From: DASXMR01 sp036495525
GTDB lineage: Bacteria > Actinomycetota > Actinomycetes > Streptosporangiales > Streptosporangiaceae
Assembly (NCBI GenBank): GCA_036495525.1
Contig: DASXMR010000141.1
Span: 1-64,000 of the forward strand
Reading direction: 5' to 3'
Length of the DNA stretch: 64,000 nt
How positions within the stretch are numbered: the first letter of the stretch is position 1; each line of letters starts with the position of its first letter. Of the stretch, positions 26,032 to 36,728 are shown piece after piece. The position numbers and the translations under genes are program-made. A model generated the notes under the pieces. It saw only the letters and a program-made list of their open reading frames with translations. It was not told where the DNA came from and did no database searches.

Positions 26032-26367
26032 ATGGTTCAGAAGACGGTGGTGACGGTCGTCTGTGATCTGCCTCACGACACCGAAGTCGAGGGTACCGAG
26101 ACGGTTTCGTTCTCCTTTGACGGGGCTGCCTACGAGATCGACGTGTGCACCGCCCACGCGAAGGAACTGCACGACAAGTTCAGTGCTTACACCGACAGCG
26201 CTCGAAAGGTGAGCGGGGCAGCCGCACGGCGCCGCAAGCCGCGCACTGGCCCTGGCCGTGAGCGGAGTTCGGAAATGCGGGCCTGGGCACGGCAGCGCGG
26301 CCACAAGGTGAGTGAGCGCGGCCGCATCCCGGCGTCGATCATCCAGGAGTACGAGGCCTCCCACTAG
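26032..26367 (+). CDS. lsr2: Nucleoid-associated protein Lsr2
   Basis: This 111-residue H-NS-like xenogeneic silencer has an N-terminal dimerisation domain (VVTVVCDLPHD...TVSFSFDGAAYEIDV) and a C-terminal AT-hook-like DNA-binding domain with RGHKVSERGRIPASI. The R-G-R triad that inserts in the minor groove is intact. The linker is Arg/Lys-rich. GAAGGAAAGG lies about 14 bases upstream of the ATG. Lsr2 silences AT-rich acquired DNA, and its own upstream region is AT-rich here. Confidence 0.97.
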   Translation: MVQKTVVTVVCDLPHDTEVEGTETVSFSFDGAAYEIDVCTAHAKELHDKFSAYTDSARKVSGAAARRRKPRTGPGRERSSEMRAWARQRGHKVSERGRIPASIIQEYEASH

Positions 26368-26371
26368 CCAG

Positions 26372-26409
26372 GGCGCCAGCTCACCAGCACAGCTTGACCC
26401 GCTGGCGCC
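26372..26409 (+). terminator. Hairpin after lsr2
   Basis: GGCGCCAGC (26372-26380) pairs with GCTGGCGCC (26401-26409) around a 20-base loop just after the lsr2 stop codon. No U-tract follows. Confidence 0.5.
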
Positions 26410-27016
26410 GGCCAGGATCGCCGTGCAGCGGGCTCGGCTGCCTCGGTGCCTCGGGGCAGCCGGATGGCCTCCTGGGCCGCTAGCGCGCCCCGCGCCCGCC
26501 AGGCAGGGCGCGGCGTTACCGGCAGGGGAGCCGGTGCCCGCGCCGGGCGCGCAGCAGACCGGCCCCCCGATCACCCCGAGCGGCAGCCATCGGCTGCCGC
26601 TCTCGCCTCTCCCGGCCGTGGTCCGGTCAGGATGCGACGCCGCGGTCACCCCCGCGTGATTCAGCGGGCAGCAGCCGGGCAGTTCGCGGGCGCCGCCCGC
26701 CAGGCCCGCTGCCTTCATCGCCCGGCCGGGATCCTCAGCCCTCAGGTACTTGCCGGGCGATCGTCACCCTCCCTGCCTGGCGTTACAGTGCAGCCTGCGC
26801 GGCCCGGCACGCCCGAGCAGCGCGTTCGCTCCCGGCGTAGCAGGGAACAGTGCCTGGCTGGCCTAGGTTTGATGGGGTGAACGGCCAGGTCGCGGGGAAC
26901 GTGTTAAGAGTGCCGCAGTCGCATGCGGCGGCGTCGCCCGGCGCGCGGGCTAACATGCGGAAGGGACGGGGCAAGCTCCGAGTGCCTCCCCTACCGCTCT
27001 GTGAGGGAGCGACGAG
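26410..27016. other. Long non-coding region upstream of clpC
   Basis: About 600 bases contain no gene that I can support. It holds a perfect 11-bp hairpin with a 3-base loop, GAGCGGCAGCC (26578-26588) and GGCTGCCGCTC (26592-26602), and a candidate ClgR site at 26824-26840. The clpC ribosome-binding site GAGGGAG lies near 27003. Confidence 0.6.
26824..26840 (+). promoter_or_regulatory. Candidate ClgR-binding site upstream of clpC
   Basis: GTTCGCTCCCGGCGTAG contains the CGC-N5-GCG core reported for ClgR, the activator of clp genes in Corynebacterium and Streptomyces. It lies about 180 bases before the clpC ATG. The match is to the core only, and such cores occur by chance in GC-rich DNA. Confidence 0.35.
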
Positions 27017-29551
<2,535 letters not shown>

Positions 29552-29560
29552 GCCCGGCGA

Positions 29561-29597
29561 CTGGCGACAGCCAGCCAAGCCCGGACGGCGGGCCGTC
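29561..29597. terminator. Small hairpins between clpC and mutY
   Basis: Two short stems occupy the 44-base convergent gap: CTGGC (29561-29565) with GCCAG (29570-29574), and GACGG (29584-29588) with CCGTC (29593-29597). The stems are only five pairs each, so the call is tentative. Confidence 0.3.
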
Positions 29598-30504
29598 AGG
29601 AAACTGGCGGCCTGCCGTCGTCTGCGCTGATGGGCTGGCCGCCAGGCAGGCCGTAACTGCCGCGCGGAAGCCGGACGGCAAGCCCGTCGGCCACCAGCGC
29701 CGTCAGCGCCCGTGCCAGCTGCTCCTGCTCCGGCCAGGCCTGGCTGAGCTGGCCGGCCCGCACCGGGCCAGCCGAATCGCGCAGGGCGGCTAGCAGTGCG
29801 CCGCGGCACTGCCGGTCGCTGCCCTCATACCGCTGCTGCCGTGGCTGGGCGGCGGCAGCCGGGCTGCCCAGGCACCGCCAGGCGCACTGCCCGGCGACCG
29901 GGCAGGCATCACAGCCGGGCCGCGCTGCCGTGCACACCAGCGCCCCCAGCTCCATGACCGCGACCGACCACCGCGGCGCCAGCTCGGCGGCCGGGAGCAG
30001 CTGGCGGGCAAGCGCGACCTCAGCGGCCGAAGTGCTGCGCGGCGGCCACTGCCGCCCGCCGACCAGGCGGGCCAGCACTCGCCGCACGTTGGTATCCAGC
30101 ACCGGGTGGGACTGCCCGTAGGCGAAGCAGGCAACGGCGGCAGCGGTATAGCCGCCCACGCCAGGCAGTGCCAGCAGCTCAGTGAGCTGGTCGGGCACGA
30201 CCCCGCCGTGCCGGGACACGATCAGCCCGGCGGCCGCGTGCAGCCGCAGCGCACGGCGCGGGTAGCCGAGCCGGCCCCACTGCCTGAGCACGTCGGCGGC
30301 CGTGGCCGCGGCCAGGTCAGCCGGAGCCGGCCACCGCTGCAGGAATGCCCGGTAGGCGGGCAGCACCCTGCTGACCGAGGTCTGCTGCAGCATGATCTCG
30401 CTCACCAGCACGGCCCAGGCCGAGGCATCAGGCCGCCGCCACGGCAGGTCCCTGGCATGGCGGCCGTACCAGCCGAGGATCGGCGCCGCTAGCTCGCTGG
30501 TCAT
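29596..30504 (-). CDS. mutY: A/G-specific adenine DNA glycosylase MutY
   Basis: This 302-residue HhH-GPD glycosylase removes adenine mispaired with 8-oxoguanine. Catalytic residues are E36 in SEIMLQQTSV and D137 in PVLDTNVRRVLARL, with the helix-hairpin-helix LPGVGGYTAAAV between. The 4Fe-4S ligands are C191-x6-C198-x2-C201-x5-C207. It has a C-terminal winged-helix-like tail but no NUDIX-type 8-oxoG recognition domain, like other actinobacterial MutY. The ATG at 30504 gives the standard N terminus; the open frame continues upstream without a better start. It is in the same direction as disA-radA, 170 bases downstream of disA. Confidence 0.93.
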   Translation of the reverse strand: MTSELAAPILGWYGRHARDLPWRRPDASAWAVLVSEIMLQQTSVSRVLPAYRAFLQRWPAPADLAAATAADVLRQWGRLGYPRRALRLHAAAGLIVSRHGGVVPDQLTELLALPGVGGYTAAAVACFAYGQSHPVLDTNVRRVLARLVGGRQWPPRSTSAAEVALARQLLPAAELAPRWSVAVMELGALVCTAARPGCDACPVAGQCAWRCLGSPAAAAQPRQQRYEGSDRQCRGALLAALRDSAGPVRAGQLSQAWPEQEQLARALTALVADGLAVRLPRGSYGLPGGQPISADDGRPPVS

Positions 30505-30676
30505 GACTAGCCGATCGTCGCACGGATCATGACCAGCGAGGCGCCGCTGGCGGGCGCCGCATGCGCCCGCCGGGTCAGTGCCTGGCCAGGCCGGGGCGCT
30601 GGCCGACGGTGACCGGCCGACCGCAGCCTGCCCGGCCGGCCGCGGGCCAGCGCAGCGCATTGCGGCCCATCGCCCG

Positions 30677-31765
30677 CTAGGCGTACCGCTCGACCAGTGA
30701 GGACTCGGCCAGCCTGGACAGGCCCTCGCGCACGCTGCGCGCGTGCGCGCCGTCCACCCCGCCAACTTGCTGCAGATCCTCGGCACTCGCTCCCAGCAGC
30801 TTCTGCAGCCCGCCGAAGTGCTGCACCAGCGCGTCGGCCGCCGCCTGCGGCACCCGCGGGACCTTGGCGACCAGCCGGTAGCCTCGCGGGCTCACCGGAT
30901 CGTCCAGGCCATCAGCGCCGCCCAGTCCGAGAATGCCGGATACCACGGCGGCTTCGGTCAGCTCGTCGGGAGACAGCCGTTCCAGGCGGGCCAGCGCGGC
31001 CTCAGCAGCCGTGGCCAGGCCGGCCGCGTCGGCGGTCACGTAGTCGCGGACCAGCAGCGCGCGCTCGCGGCCGGTGCCCGCGGTCAGCTCGTCGAGCTGC
31101 AGCGCCAGCAGCCTGCCATCGGTGCCCAGCTCCAGCAGGTAGCCCTCGATCTCGCAGGAGATCCGCCTGATCATCTCCAGCCGCTGCGTGACGGTGCTCA
31201 CATCCCGGCCGGTGGCCAGGTCCTCGATCTCCAGTGCGGACAGCGCTCCGGTCGCCTCGCTGAGCCGCCGGCGGTACCGCTCCAGCGTCGCCAGCGCCTG
31301 GTGCGCCCTCGACAGCACCGCTGCCGGGTCCTCAAGCGGGTACCGGTCGCCGTCGAGGTACAGCGCGATCACCCGCATTGACTTGCTGACAGTGATGACG
31401 GGGAAGCCGGTCTGCCTGGCGACCCGCTCAGCGGTGCGGTGCCTGGTACCAGACTCGTCGGCAGGAAGCGCCGGGTCGGGAAGGAGCTGAACGGCCGCCC
31501 GCACGATCCGCTGCCCGGCGGGGTCGACGACAATCGCGCCGTCCATCTTGGCCAGCTCGCGCAGCCTGGTCGCCGAGAAGGCGGCGTCAAGCTCGAAGCC
31601 GCCCGAGCACAGTTCCCGTACGGCCTGGCTGTACCCGAGCACGATGAGCGCTCCGGTGCTGCCGCGCAGGATCCGCTCCAGCCCGTCCCTGAGCGCCGTA
31701 CCCGGCGCTAGCGAGGCGAGCGCGGCCCGCTTGCGCCTTTCCTTGCCCTGGCCCACTGCAGACAT
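30677..31765 (-). CDS. disA: Diadenylate cyclase DisA
   Basis: This 362-residue DNA-integrity scanning protein makes c-di-AMP from two ATP. The DAC domain carries DGA at residues 75-77 and GTRHR at 106-110, both catalytic. A helical linker (about 150-290) and a C-terminal HhH DNA-binding domain (KVPRVPQAAADALVQHFG, then GGVDGAHARSVREGL) follow. Activity is known to be inhibited at branched DNA. It lies downstream of radA, 110 bases apart on the same strand, matching the radA-disA pair of Bacillus and Mycobacterium. The c-di-AMP riboswitch at 24040-24200 is a likely downstream target. Confidence 0.96.
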   Translation of the reverse strand: MSAVGQGKERRKRAALASLAPGTALRDGLERILRGSTGALIVLGYSQAVRELCSGGFELDAAFSATRLRELAKMDGAIVVDPAGQRIVRAAVQLLPDPALPADESGTRHRTAERVARQTGFPVITVSKSMRVIALYLDGDRYPLEDPAAVLSRAHQALATLERYRRRLSEATGALSALEIEDLATGRDVSTVTQRLEMIRRISCEIEGYLLELGTDGRLLALQLDELTAGTGRERALLVRDYVTADAAGLATAAEAALARLERLSPDELTEAAVVSGILGLGGADGLDDPVSPRGYRLVAKVPRVPQAAADALVQHFGGLQKLLGASAEDLQQVGGVDGAHARSVREGLSRLAESSLVERYA

Positions 31766-31875
31766 CCGACCCCCGGAGGATTGCTCCCTGCGTCACTCTA
31801 GCGACGCGCGGCAGCTCCGGGCCGTCGTTTCGCTGCTGCCTCGCGGCCGCCACGACGGGCGGGAACGGCCGGCGG

Positions 31876-33273
31876 TCACCGGCCGAGGGCCGCGGCGATC
31901 GCCTCGCGCACGTCTGCGACCTCGCTAACCTCGGTCAGCCCGGCACCCCCAAGAGTGCTGCTTGGAGGCACGTACCCCGCCCCTCGGGGCACGATCGCGC
32001 GGCGGAACCCCATCCGCTCAGCCTCCGCCAGCCGGCGCTGGATCCCGCTCACCCCGCGGATCTCACCGGCCAGCCCCACCTCGCCGACGGCGACGAGCTG
32101 CGGCGGCAGGCTGAGGTCGGACCGCGCGCTCGCCAGCGCCAGCGCCAGCGCCAGGTCGGCGGCCGGCTCGGTCAGCCGTACCCCGCCTACGGTGGCGGCG
32201 TACACGTCCTGCTTCCCGATGGTCACCCGGGCCCGGCGCTGCAGCACGGCGACGACCATGCCCACCCTGGCCGAATCCAGGCCGGACACCACCCGGCGGG
32301 CCAGATCGGCTGCTGAGTCGCAGATCAGCGTCTGCACTTCCACCGGCAGCGGCCGGCGGCCCTCAAGGGTGACCGTCACGCAAGTGCCGGGCACCGGCTC
32401 CGACCGCCGGGACAGGAACAGGCCGCTCGGGTCAGGCAGCCCGGTCAGGCCCAGCTCGCCCAGCTCGAAGCAGCCGATCTCGTCGGTCGGGCCGAACCGG
32501 TTCTTCAGCGCGCGCACCATCCTGAGCTGGCCGTGCCGGTCGCCGTCGAAGTGCAGCACGACGTCCACCAGGTGCTCCAGGGTGCGCGGCCCGGCGATCG
32601 ACCCGTCCTTGGTCACGTGCCCGACCAGGACGGTGGTCAGGGTGCGCTGCTTGGCCAGCGCCATCAGCGCCGAGGTGATCTCGCGTACCTGGGTCACCCC
32701 GCCGGGCGCGCCGTCCGACCCGGCGGCGCTGATGGTCTGCACCGAGTCCACGATCAGCAAGTCCGGGCTGACCGCCTCGACGTGGTCGAGCAGCGCGGCG
32801 AAGTCCGTCTCGGCCGCGAGGAACAGCCCGTCACTGACCGCCCCGACCCGGTCAGCACGCAGCCGCACCTGAGCGGCCGACTCCTCGCCGGTCACGTACA
32901 GCACCCGGCCTGACTCGGCAGCCAGCGCGCCGGCTTCGAGCAGCAGCGTCGACTTGCCGACGCCCGGCTCGCCGGCCAGCAGCACCACGGCGCCGGGCAC
33001 CAGCCCGCCCCCCAGTACGCGGTCCAGCTCGTCCAGGCCAGTCGGCCTGGCCCGCGCTGCGTTGGCGTCGACCTGGCTGATCGGCAGGGCGGCGGTCAGC
33101 GCACGGCTGGCGCCAGCTGACCGCCCGGCTAGCCGGCCGCCAGGCACCGCTGAACGAGGCGGCTCGGTTACCGTCCCCCACGCCTGGCACCCGCCGCACC
33201 GGCCAGCCCACTTCGTAGTCCGCCAGCCGCACTCAGCGCACTCGTAGACCGCAGCCGCGGCCGACTTTGCCAT
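31876..33273 (-). CDS. radA: DNA repair protein RadA
   Basis: This 465-residue protein is a branch-migration helicase related to RecA. It has an N-terminal C4 zinc finger (CAECGW...CGGCQAW) and Walker A GEPGVGKST. The RadA-specific LKNRFG motif and a C-terminal Lon-like domain (VGEVGLAGEIRGV) follow. The start is ATG 33273: the zinc-finger N terminus MAKSAAAAVYEC is canonical and a TAGCTT -10-like element sits seven bases upstream. RadA is known to bind DisA and modulate c-di-AMP synthesis. Confidence 0.96.
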   Translation of the reverse strand: MAKSAAAAVYECAECGWRTTKWAGRCGGCQAWGTVTEPPRSAVPGGRLAGRSAGASRALTAALPISQVDANAARARPTGLDELDRVLGGGLVPGAVVLLAGEPGVGKSTLLLEAGALAAESGRVLYVTGEESAAQVRLRADRVGAVSDGLFLAAETDFAALLDHVEAVSPDLLIVDSVQTISAAGSDGAPGGVTQVREITSALMALAKQRTLTTVLVGHVTKDGSIAGPRTLEHLVDVVLHFDGDRHGQLRMVRALKNRFGPTDEIGCFELGELGLTGLPDPSGLFLSRRSEPVPGTCVTVTLEGRRPLPVEVQTLICDSAADLARRVVSGLDSARVGMVVAVLQRRARVTIGKQDVYAATVGGVRLTEPAADLALALALASARSDLSLPPQLVAVGEVGLAGEIRGVSGIQRRLAEAERMGFRRAIVPRGAGYVPPSSTLGGAGLTEVSEVADVREAIAAALGR

Positions 33274-33286
33274 GCAGGCAAAGCTA
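33274..33286 (-). promoter_or_regulatory. Leaderless-type promoter of radA
   Basis: On the minus strand TAGCTT (33286-33281) ends seven bases before the radA ATG, and no Shine-Dalgarno sequence is present. This spacing is typical of leaderless actinobacterial transcripts. Confidence 0.45.
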
Positions 33287-33416
33287 GTGGCGGGCACCGA
33301 CACCGGCGCTGATCTAGCTGGCGACACGGGCGCTGATCCGGCCGGCGGCACTGGCGCTGCGGCGCAGCGGCGCGCATAAGCTGACTGCGGGTCCGATCAC
33401 GGCGGCGGGAGGTACC

Positions 33417-34316
33417 TTGGGCCACGCAGCCCCGGCAGGCAGCGTCCGGGTGGCGCTGTCCACCACCTCAGTGTTTCCCGAGCGGACTCCCGATGCCTTC
33501 GAGATGGCCGCCAGGCTTGGCTATGACGGGGTCGAGGTAATGGTTACCGGCGACCCGGTCAGCCAGGATGCGGATGTGCTGCGGCGGCTCTCGGACTACC
33601 ACCGCATCCCCGTGCTGGCCGTGCACGCGCCCTGCCTGCTCATCACCCAGTGGGTATGGGGCCGCGATCCGTGGGAGAAGCTGGCCAGGGCCGCGCAGGC
33701 CGCCGAGCAGCTCGGCGCCGGTGTCGTCGTGGTGCACCCGCCGTTTCGCTGGCAGCGCGATTACGTGCGGGACTTCGAGGCCGGCCTGGCCAGCATCGAA
33801 GACCGGACAGACATCGCCTTCGCGGTGGAGAACCTCTACCCGCTGCGCGCCAGGGGCACCGAGGTCGCGGCCTACGCCCCGCACTGGAACCCGGTCGAGC
33901 TTGACTGCCGCCACGCCACCCTCGACCTGTCGCACACCGCCGTATCGGGCTCGGACGCGATGAAGCTGGCCGACGAGCTGGGCAGCAGGCTGACCCATGT
34001 GCACCTGGCAGACGGGACCAAGCCAGGGCTGCCCGATGAGCACCTGGTACCCGGCCGGGGCACGCAGCCGTGCGCAGCGCTGCTGCAGCGGCTCGGCGCG
34101 ACGTCCTTCACCGGCACCGTGGTGCTCGAGGTCAAGACGTTCCGCGCGGCTGACCTCCAAGAGCGGGAGGCTGACCTGGCTGAGTCGCTGGAATTCGCCC
34201 GCCGGCACCTGGCCGCCGGCGCGCGGGCGGCCAGCGTCGCTGCCGCGGAGCGCAGCGCGGGCGCCGACGGCGGCGGCACGGTCACCGGGCCGCCGCGGGC
34301 TACGTCTCGAGGATGA
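33417..34316 (+). CDS. Sugar phosphate isomerase/epimerase-like TIM-barrel protein
   Basis: This 299-residue xylose-isomerase-like TIM barrel (AP endonuclease 2 family fold) begins VRVALSTTSVFPERTPDAFEMA. Candidate metal ligands are in VVVVHPPFR, FAVENLYP, LDLSHTAVSG, THVHLADG and LEVKTF. The start is TTG at 33417, supported by GGGAGG four bases upstream. Its substrate is unknown. It is regularly found near radA/disA in actinomycetes. The last 50 residues are Ala/Gly-rich, and the 3' end overlaps the convergent dtd gene by 17 bases. Confidence 0.82.
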   Translation: MGHAAPAGSVRVALSTTSVFPERTPDAFEMAARLGYDGVEVMVTGDPVSQDADVLRRLSDYHRIPVLAVHAPCLLITQWVWGRDPWEKLARAAQAAEQLGAGVVVVHPPFRWQRDYVRDFEAGLASIEDRTDIAFAVENLYPLRARGTEVAAYAPHWNPVELDCRHATLDLSHTAVSGSDAMKLADELGSRLTHVHLADGTKPGLPDEHLVPGRGTQPCAALLQRLGATSFTGTVVLEVKTFRAADLQEREADLAESLEFARRHLAAGARAASVAAAERSAGADGGGTVTGPPRATSRG

Positions 34317-34725
34317 GCGTCACCGGGCCGTCGTTGACCAGGCTCAGCTGCATGTGAGCGCCGAAGGCGCCAGTCTGCACGCTGGCGCCGAGCGCCAGCA
34401 GCGCGGCGCAGAACGTCTCGACAAGCGGCTCGGCGACTGGCCCCGGCGCCGCTGCCTGCCAGGAAGGCCGGCGCCCCTTGGCGGTGTCCGCGTACAGGGT
34501 GAACTGGCTGACCACCAGCAGCGGCGCACCCGTGTCGGCGCAGGACTTCTCATCAGGCAGAATCCGGAGATGATAGATCTTGCTTGCCAGGGCAGCGGCC
34601 TGCCGGCTCGTGTCGGAATGCGTGACCCCGAGGAGAACGACCAGGCCAGGAGCCGTCAGCCGGCCGACCGCTGTCCCGGCTACCGATACGCTCGCCTGCA
34701 CGGCACGCTGAACTACAGCTCGCAC
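34300..34725 (-). CDS. dtd: D-aminoacyl-tRNA deacylase
   Basis: This 141-residue DTD removes D-amino acids (and glycine from tRNA-Ala) mischarged on tRNA. The catalytic SQFTLYAD is at residues 73-80 and the Gly-cis-Pro motif is in NDGPVT near the C terminus. The start is GTG at 34725, giving the standard VRAVVQRA N terminus; the frame is open far upstream but without family sequence. No ribosome-binding site is evident. It diverges from the BKACE gene by 19 bases. A second trans-editing factor, AlaX, lies 3 kb away. Confidence 0.95.
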   Translation of the reverse strand: MRAVVQRAVQASVSVAGTAVGRLTAPGLVVLLGVTHSDTSRQAAALASKIYHLRILPDEKSCADTGAPLLVVSQFTLYADTAKGRRPSWQAAAPGPVAEPLVETFCAALLALGASVQTGAFGAHMQLSLVNDGPVTLILET

Positions 34726-34744
34726 GAGAAGGAATTCTGCGGTC

Positions 34745-35608
34745 ATGACTTCTGACGGCGCACGCCGGCCCCGCCCGGCCGGGCCGGCCACCCTCATCAC
34801 CGTCGCCGCGACCGGTGCCGAGCTGGACAAGGCCGAGGTCCCGGCGCTTCCGGTGACGCTCGCCGAGCTGCTCGCCACGGCCAAGGGCTGCGCGGCCGCC
34901 GGTGCCGCGGTGATCCACGTGCACATCAGGGACAACGAGGGCCGTCCCACGCTGGACGGCACGAGGCTGGCTGACACGGTGCAGGCGCTGCGCGCCGAGA
35001 CCGACCTGATCGTGCAGCTGTCCACCGGCGGCGCGGTCACCGACAGCTTCGACAGCCGCCTGGCGGTGCTCGATGCCGGCCCGGACGCCTGCTCGCTGAC
35101 CTGCGGCACGGTCAACTTCGGTGACGACGTGTTCCTGAACCCGTGGCCGTTCATCCGCGACCTGTACGCCAGAACGAAAGAGCTTGGCGTGGTGCCCGAG
35201 TTCGAGCTGTTCGACCTCGGGCAGGTAGCGACGCTGCACCGGCTGCTCACCGAGCTGGGTCAGCCGCATGGCGGGCACGTGCACTGTGACCTGGTGATGG
35301 GCGTGCCCGGCGGGATGCCAGGCGACGCCGCCACCCTGGTCCGCGCTGTCGAGGCGCTGCCCGAGGGCGCGACGTGGTCAGCGACCGGCATCGGGCGGAC
35401 CTCGCTGCCGGTCATGCTCGCCGCGCTGTCGGCCGGCGGGCACCTGCGGGTCGGCATGGAAGATACGATCACCTTCGCCCGCGGTCGCCCGGTGACCGGC
35501 AACACCGAGCTGGTCGAGCGGGCAGCCACGCTGGCCGGCCTGGCGCAGCGGCCCGCGATGACGACATCGCAGGCCAGGGAGTTCCTGGGGGTGCGCGATC
35601 AGCACTAA
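34745..35608 (+). CDS. BKACE family beta-keto acid cleavage enzyme (DUF849)
   Basis: This 287-residue TIM-barrel protein belongs to DUF849, the Kce/BKACE family that splits beta-keto acids with acetyl-CoA. The zinc-binding IHVHIRD is near residue 59. QLSTGG, GVVPEFELFDLGQ and the substrate-loop GVPGGM follow, and the terminal region has GMEDTITFARGRPVTGN. The beta-keto acid substrate cannot be read from sequence. The stop lies inside the start region of the asparaginase gene, so the two are coupled. TAA at 35606-35608 ends the frame. Confidence 0.88.
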   Translation: MTSDGARRPRPAGPATLITVAATGAELDKAEVPALPVTLAELLATAKGCAAAGAAVIHVHIRDNEGRPTLDGTRLADTVQALRAETDLIVQLSTGGAVTDSFDSRLAVLDAGPDACSLTCGTVNFGDDVFLNPWPFIRDLYARTKELGVVPEFELFDLGQVATLHRLLTELGQPHGGHVHCDLVMGVPGGMPGDAATLVRAVEALPEGATWSATGIGRTSLPVMLAALSAGGHLRVGMEDTITFARGRPVTGNTELVERAATLAGLAQRPAMTTSQAREFLGVRDQH

Positions 35609-36566
35609 TCCGGTACTGGCCGAGGTCATCAGGTCGGGCTTCGCTGAGTCGCGGCACCGCGGCGCCGTCGCGGCCCTGCACGGCGACGGGACCGTGGCGC
35701 TGAGCGCCGGCGACGCCGCCGAGCCCATGTTCCCCCGGTCGTCGAACAAGCCGATGCAAGCCGCCGCGATGGTCAGGGCTGGCCTGGACCTCGAGGGCAA
35801 GCTGCTCGCGCTGGCCGCGGCGAGCCACTCCGGCGAGGACTTCCACGTGGCCGGGGTGCGCGAAATCCTGGCCAGGGTCGGCCTGACCGAGCATGACCTG
35901 CAGTGCCCGCCGGACATGCCGCTAGCCGAGGATGCTCAGCTGGCCATGATCCGGGCAGGCGCCGGGCCGGACCGAGTGCACATGAACTGCTCAGGCAAGC
36001 ACGCCGCGATGCTTGCCACCTGCGTGATCGCTGGCTGGCCGACCAGTAGTTACCGGGACCCGGCCCACCCGCTGCAGCAGCAGATCCGGCGCACGGTCGA
36101 AGAGCTGGCCGGCGAGCCAGTCGCCGCCACGGGCGTGGACGGCTGCGGCGCGCCGCTGTTCGCGCTGTCTGTCATCGGGCTGGCCCGCGCGTTCCGTGCC
36201 ATCGTGCTGGCCGGGCCGGCGACTCCCGAGCGGAGGGTCGCCGACGCGATGCGCGCCCACCCGGACTGGACCTCAGGCACCACCAGGCCGGAGCGCGCGC
36301 TGATGGAGGCAGTGCCGGGGCTGCTGATCAAGTCCGGCGCCGAAGGCGTTGAGGGTCTGGCACTGGCCGACGGCAAGGCGGCTGCGTTCAAGATCGATGA
36401 CGGCGCGCAGCGCGCGCGGCCTGCGATCACCGTGGCGGTGCTGCGCGCGCTCGGCGTCGCCGACCTGCCGGGCGCGGACCTCGCCGCGCTCGATGCGCAG
36501 GCACGGCCGCAGATCCTGGGCGGCGGCCAGCCTGTCGGAGAAGTGCGAGTCACTCTCCCCTTCTAG
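35598..36566 (+). CDS. L-asparaginase II-type protein with non-standard start
   Basis: This roughly 322-residue protein belongs to the asparaginase II (pfam06089-like) family: FPRSSNKPMQA, SHSGEDFHV, MNCSGKHAAML and GVDGCGAPLFALS are characteristic. The conserved N terminus PVLAEVIRSGFAESRHRGAV is present in frame, but there is no ATG, GTG or TTG before it; the frame is closed at 35559. The best-placed codon is ATC at 35598, seven bases after GGGGG and overlapping the BKACE stop. The next GTG (35694) would delete the conserved N terminus. Either ATC initiates, or a +1 shift from the BKACE frame occurs, or one base is wrong. It may hydrolyse asparagine or a related amide. Confidence 0.8.
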   Translation: MSTNPVLAEVIRSGFAESRHRGAVAALHGDGTVALSAGDAAEPMFPRSSNKPMQAAAMVRAGLDLEGKLLALAAASHSGEDFHVAGVREILARVGLTEHDLQCPPDMPLAEDAQLAMIRAGAGPDRVHMNCSGKHAAMLATCVIAGWPTSSYRDPAHPLQQQIRRTVEELAGEPVAATGVDGCGAPLFALSVIGLARAFRAIVLAGPATPERRVADAMRAHPDWTSGTTRPERALMEAVPGLLIKSGAEGVEGLALADGKAAAFKIDDGAQRARPAITVAVLRALGVADLPGADLAALDAQARPQILGGGQPVGEVRVTLPF

Positions 36567-36670
36567 CGCCAGCCGGGCCGGTAACCGCGTGATGCGGGTT
36601 CCTGGCGGGTCGGCAACCCGGCCGGTGCGGGTTCTGGACGGCACGGTTTCGTCCCTGGGGGGCCAGCGGT

Positions 36671-36697
36671 GCTTGCTGGCAGTTTGCATTTGCAAGC
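36671..36697 (+). promoter_or_regulatory. Candidate operator upstream of XRE regulator
   Basis: TTGCA (36684-36688) and TGCAA (36691-36695) form a dyad, nested in an outer GCTTGC (36671-36676) and GCAAGC (36692-36697) pair. It lies 32-58 bases before the GTG start, where an autoregulatory XRE protein would bind. The rest of the 36567-36728 gap shows no gene. Confidence 0.4.
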
Positions 36698-36728
36698 GGG
36701 GTCGACGCACACTGAAGGGGTGAGTCCG

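Noticed and set aside
26410..27016. HspR HAIR element or CtsR box before clpC
   Set aside because: No CTTGAGT-N7-ACTCAAG or heptad repeat was found; only the ClgR-like core is present.
30505..30786. Longer N terminus for MutY
   Set aside because: The extra residues are Ala/Gly-rich with no conservation; the ATG at 30504 gives the standard enzyme.
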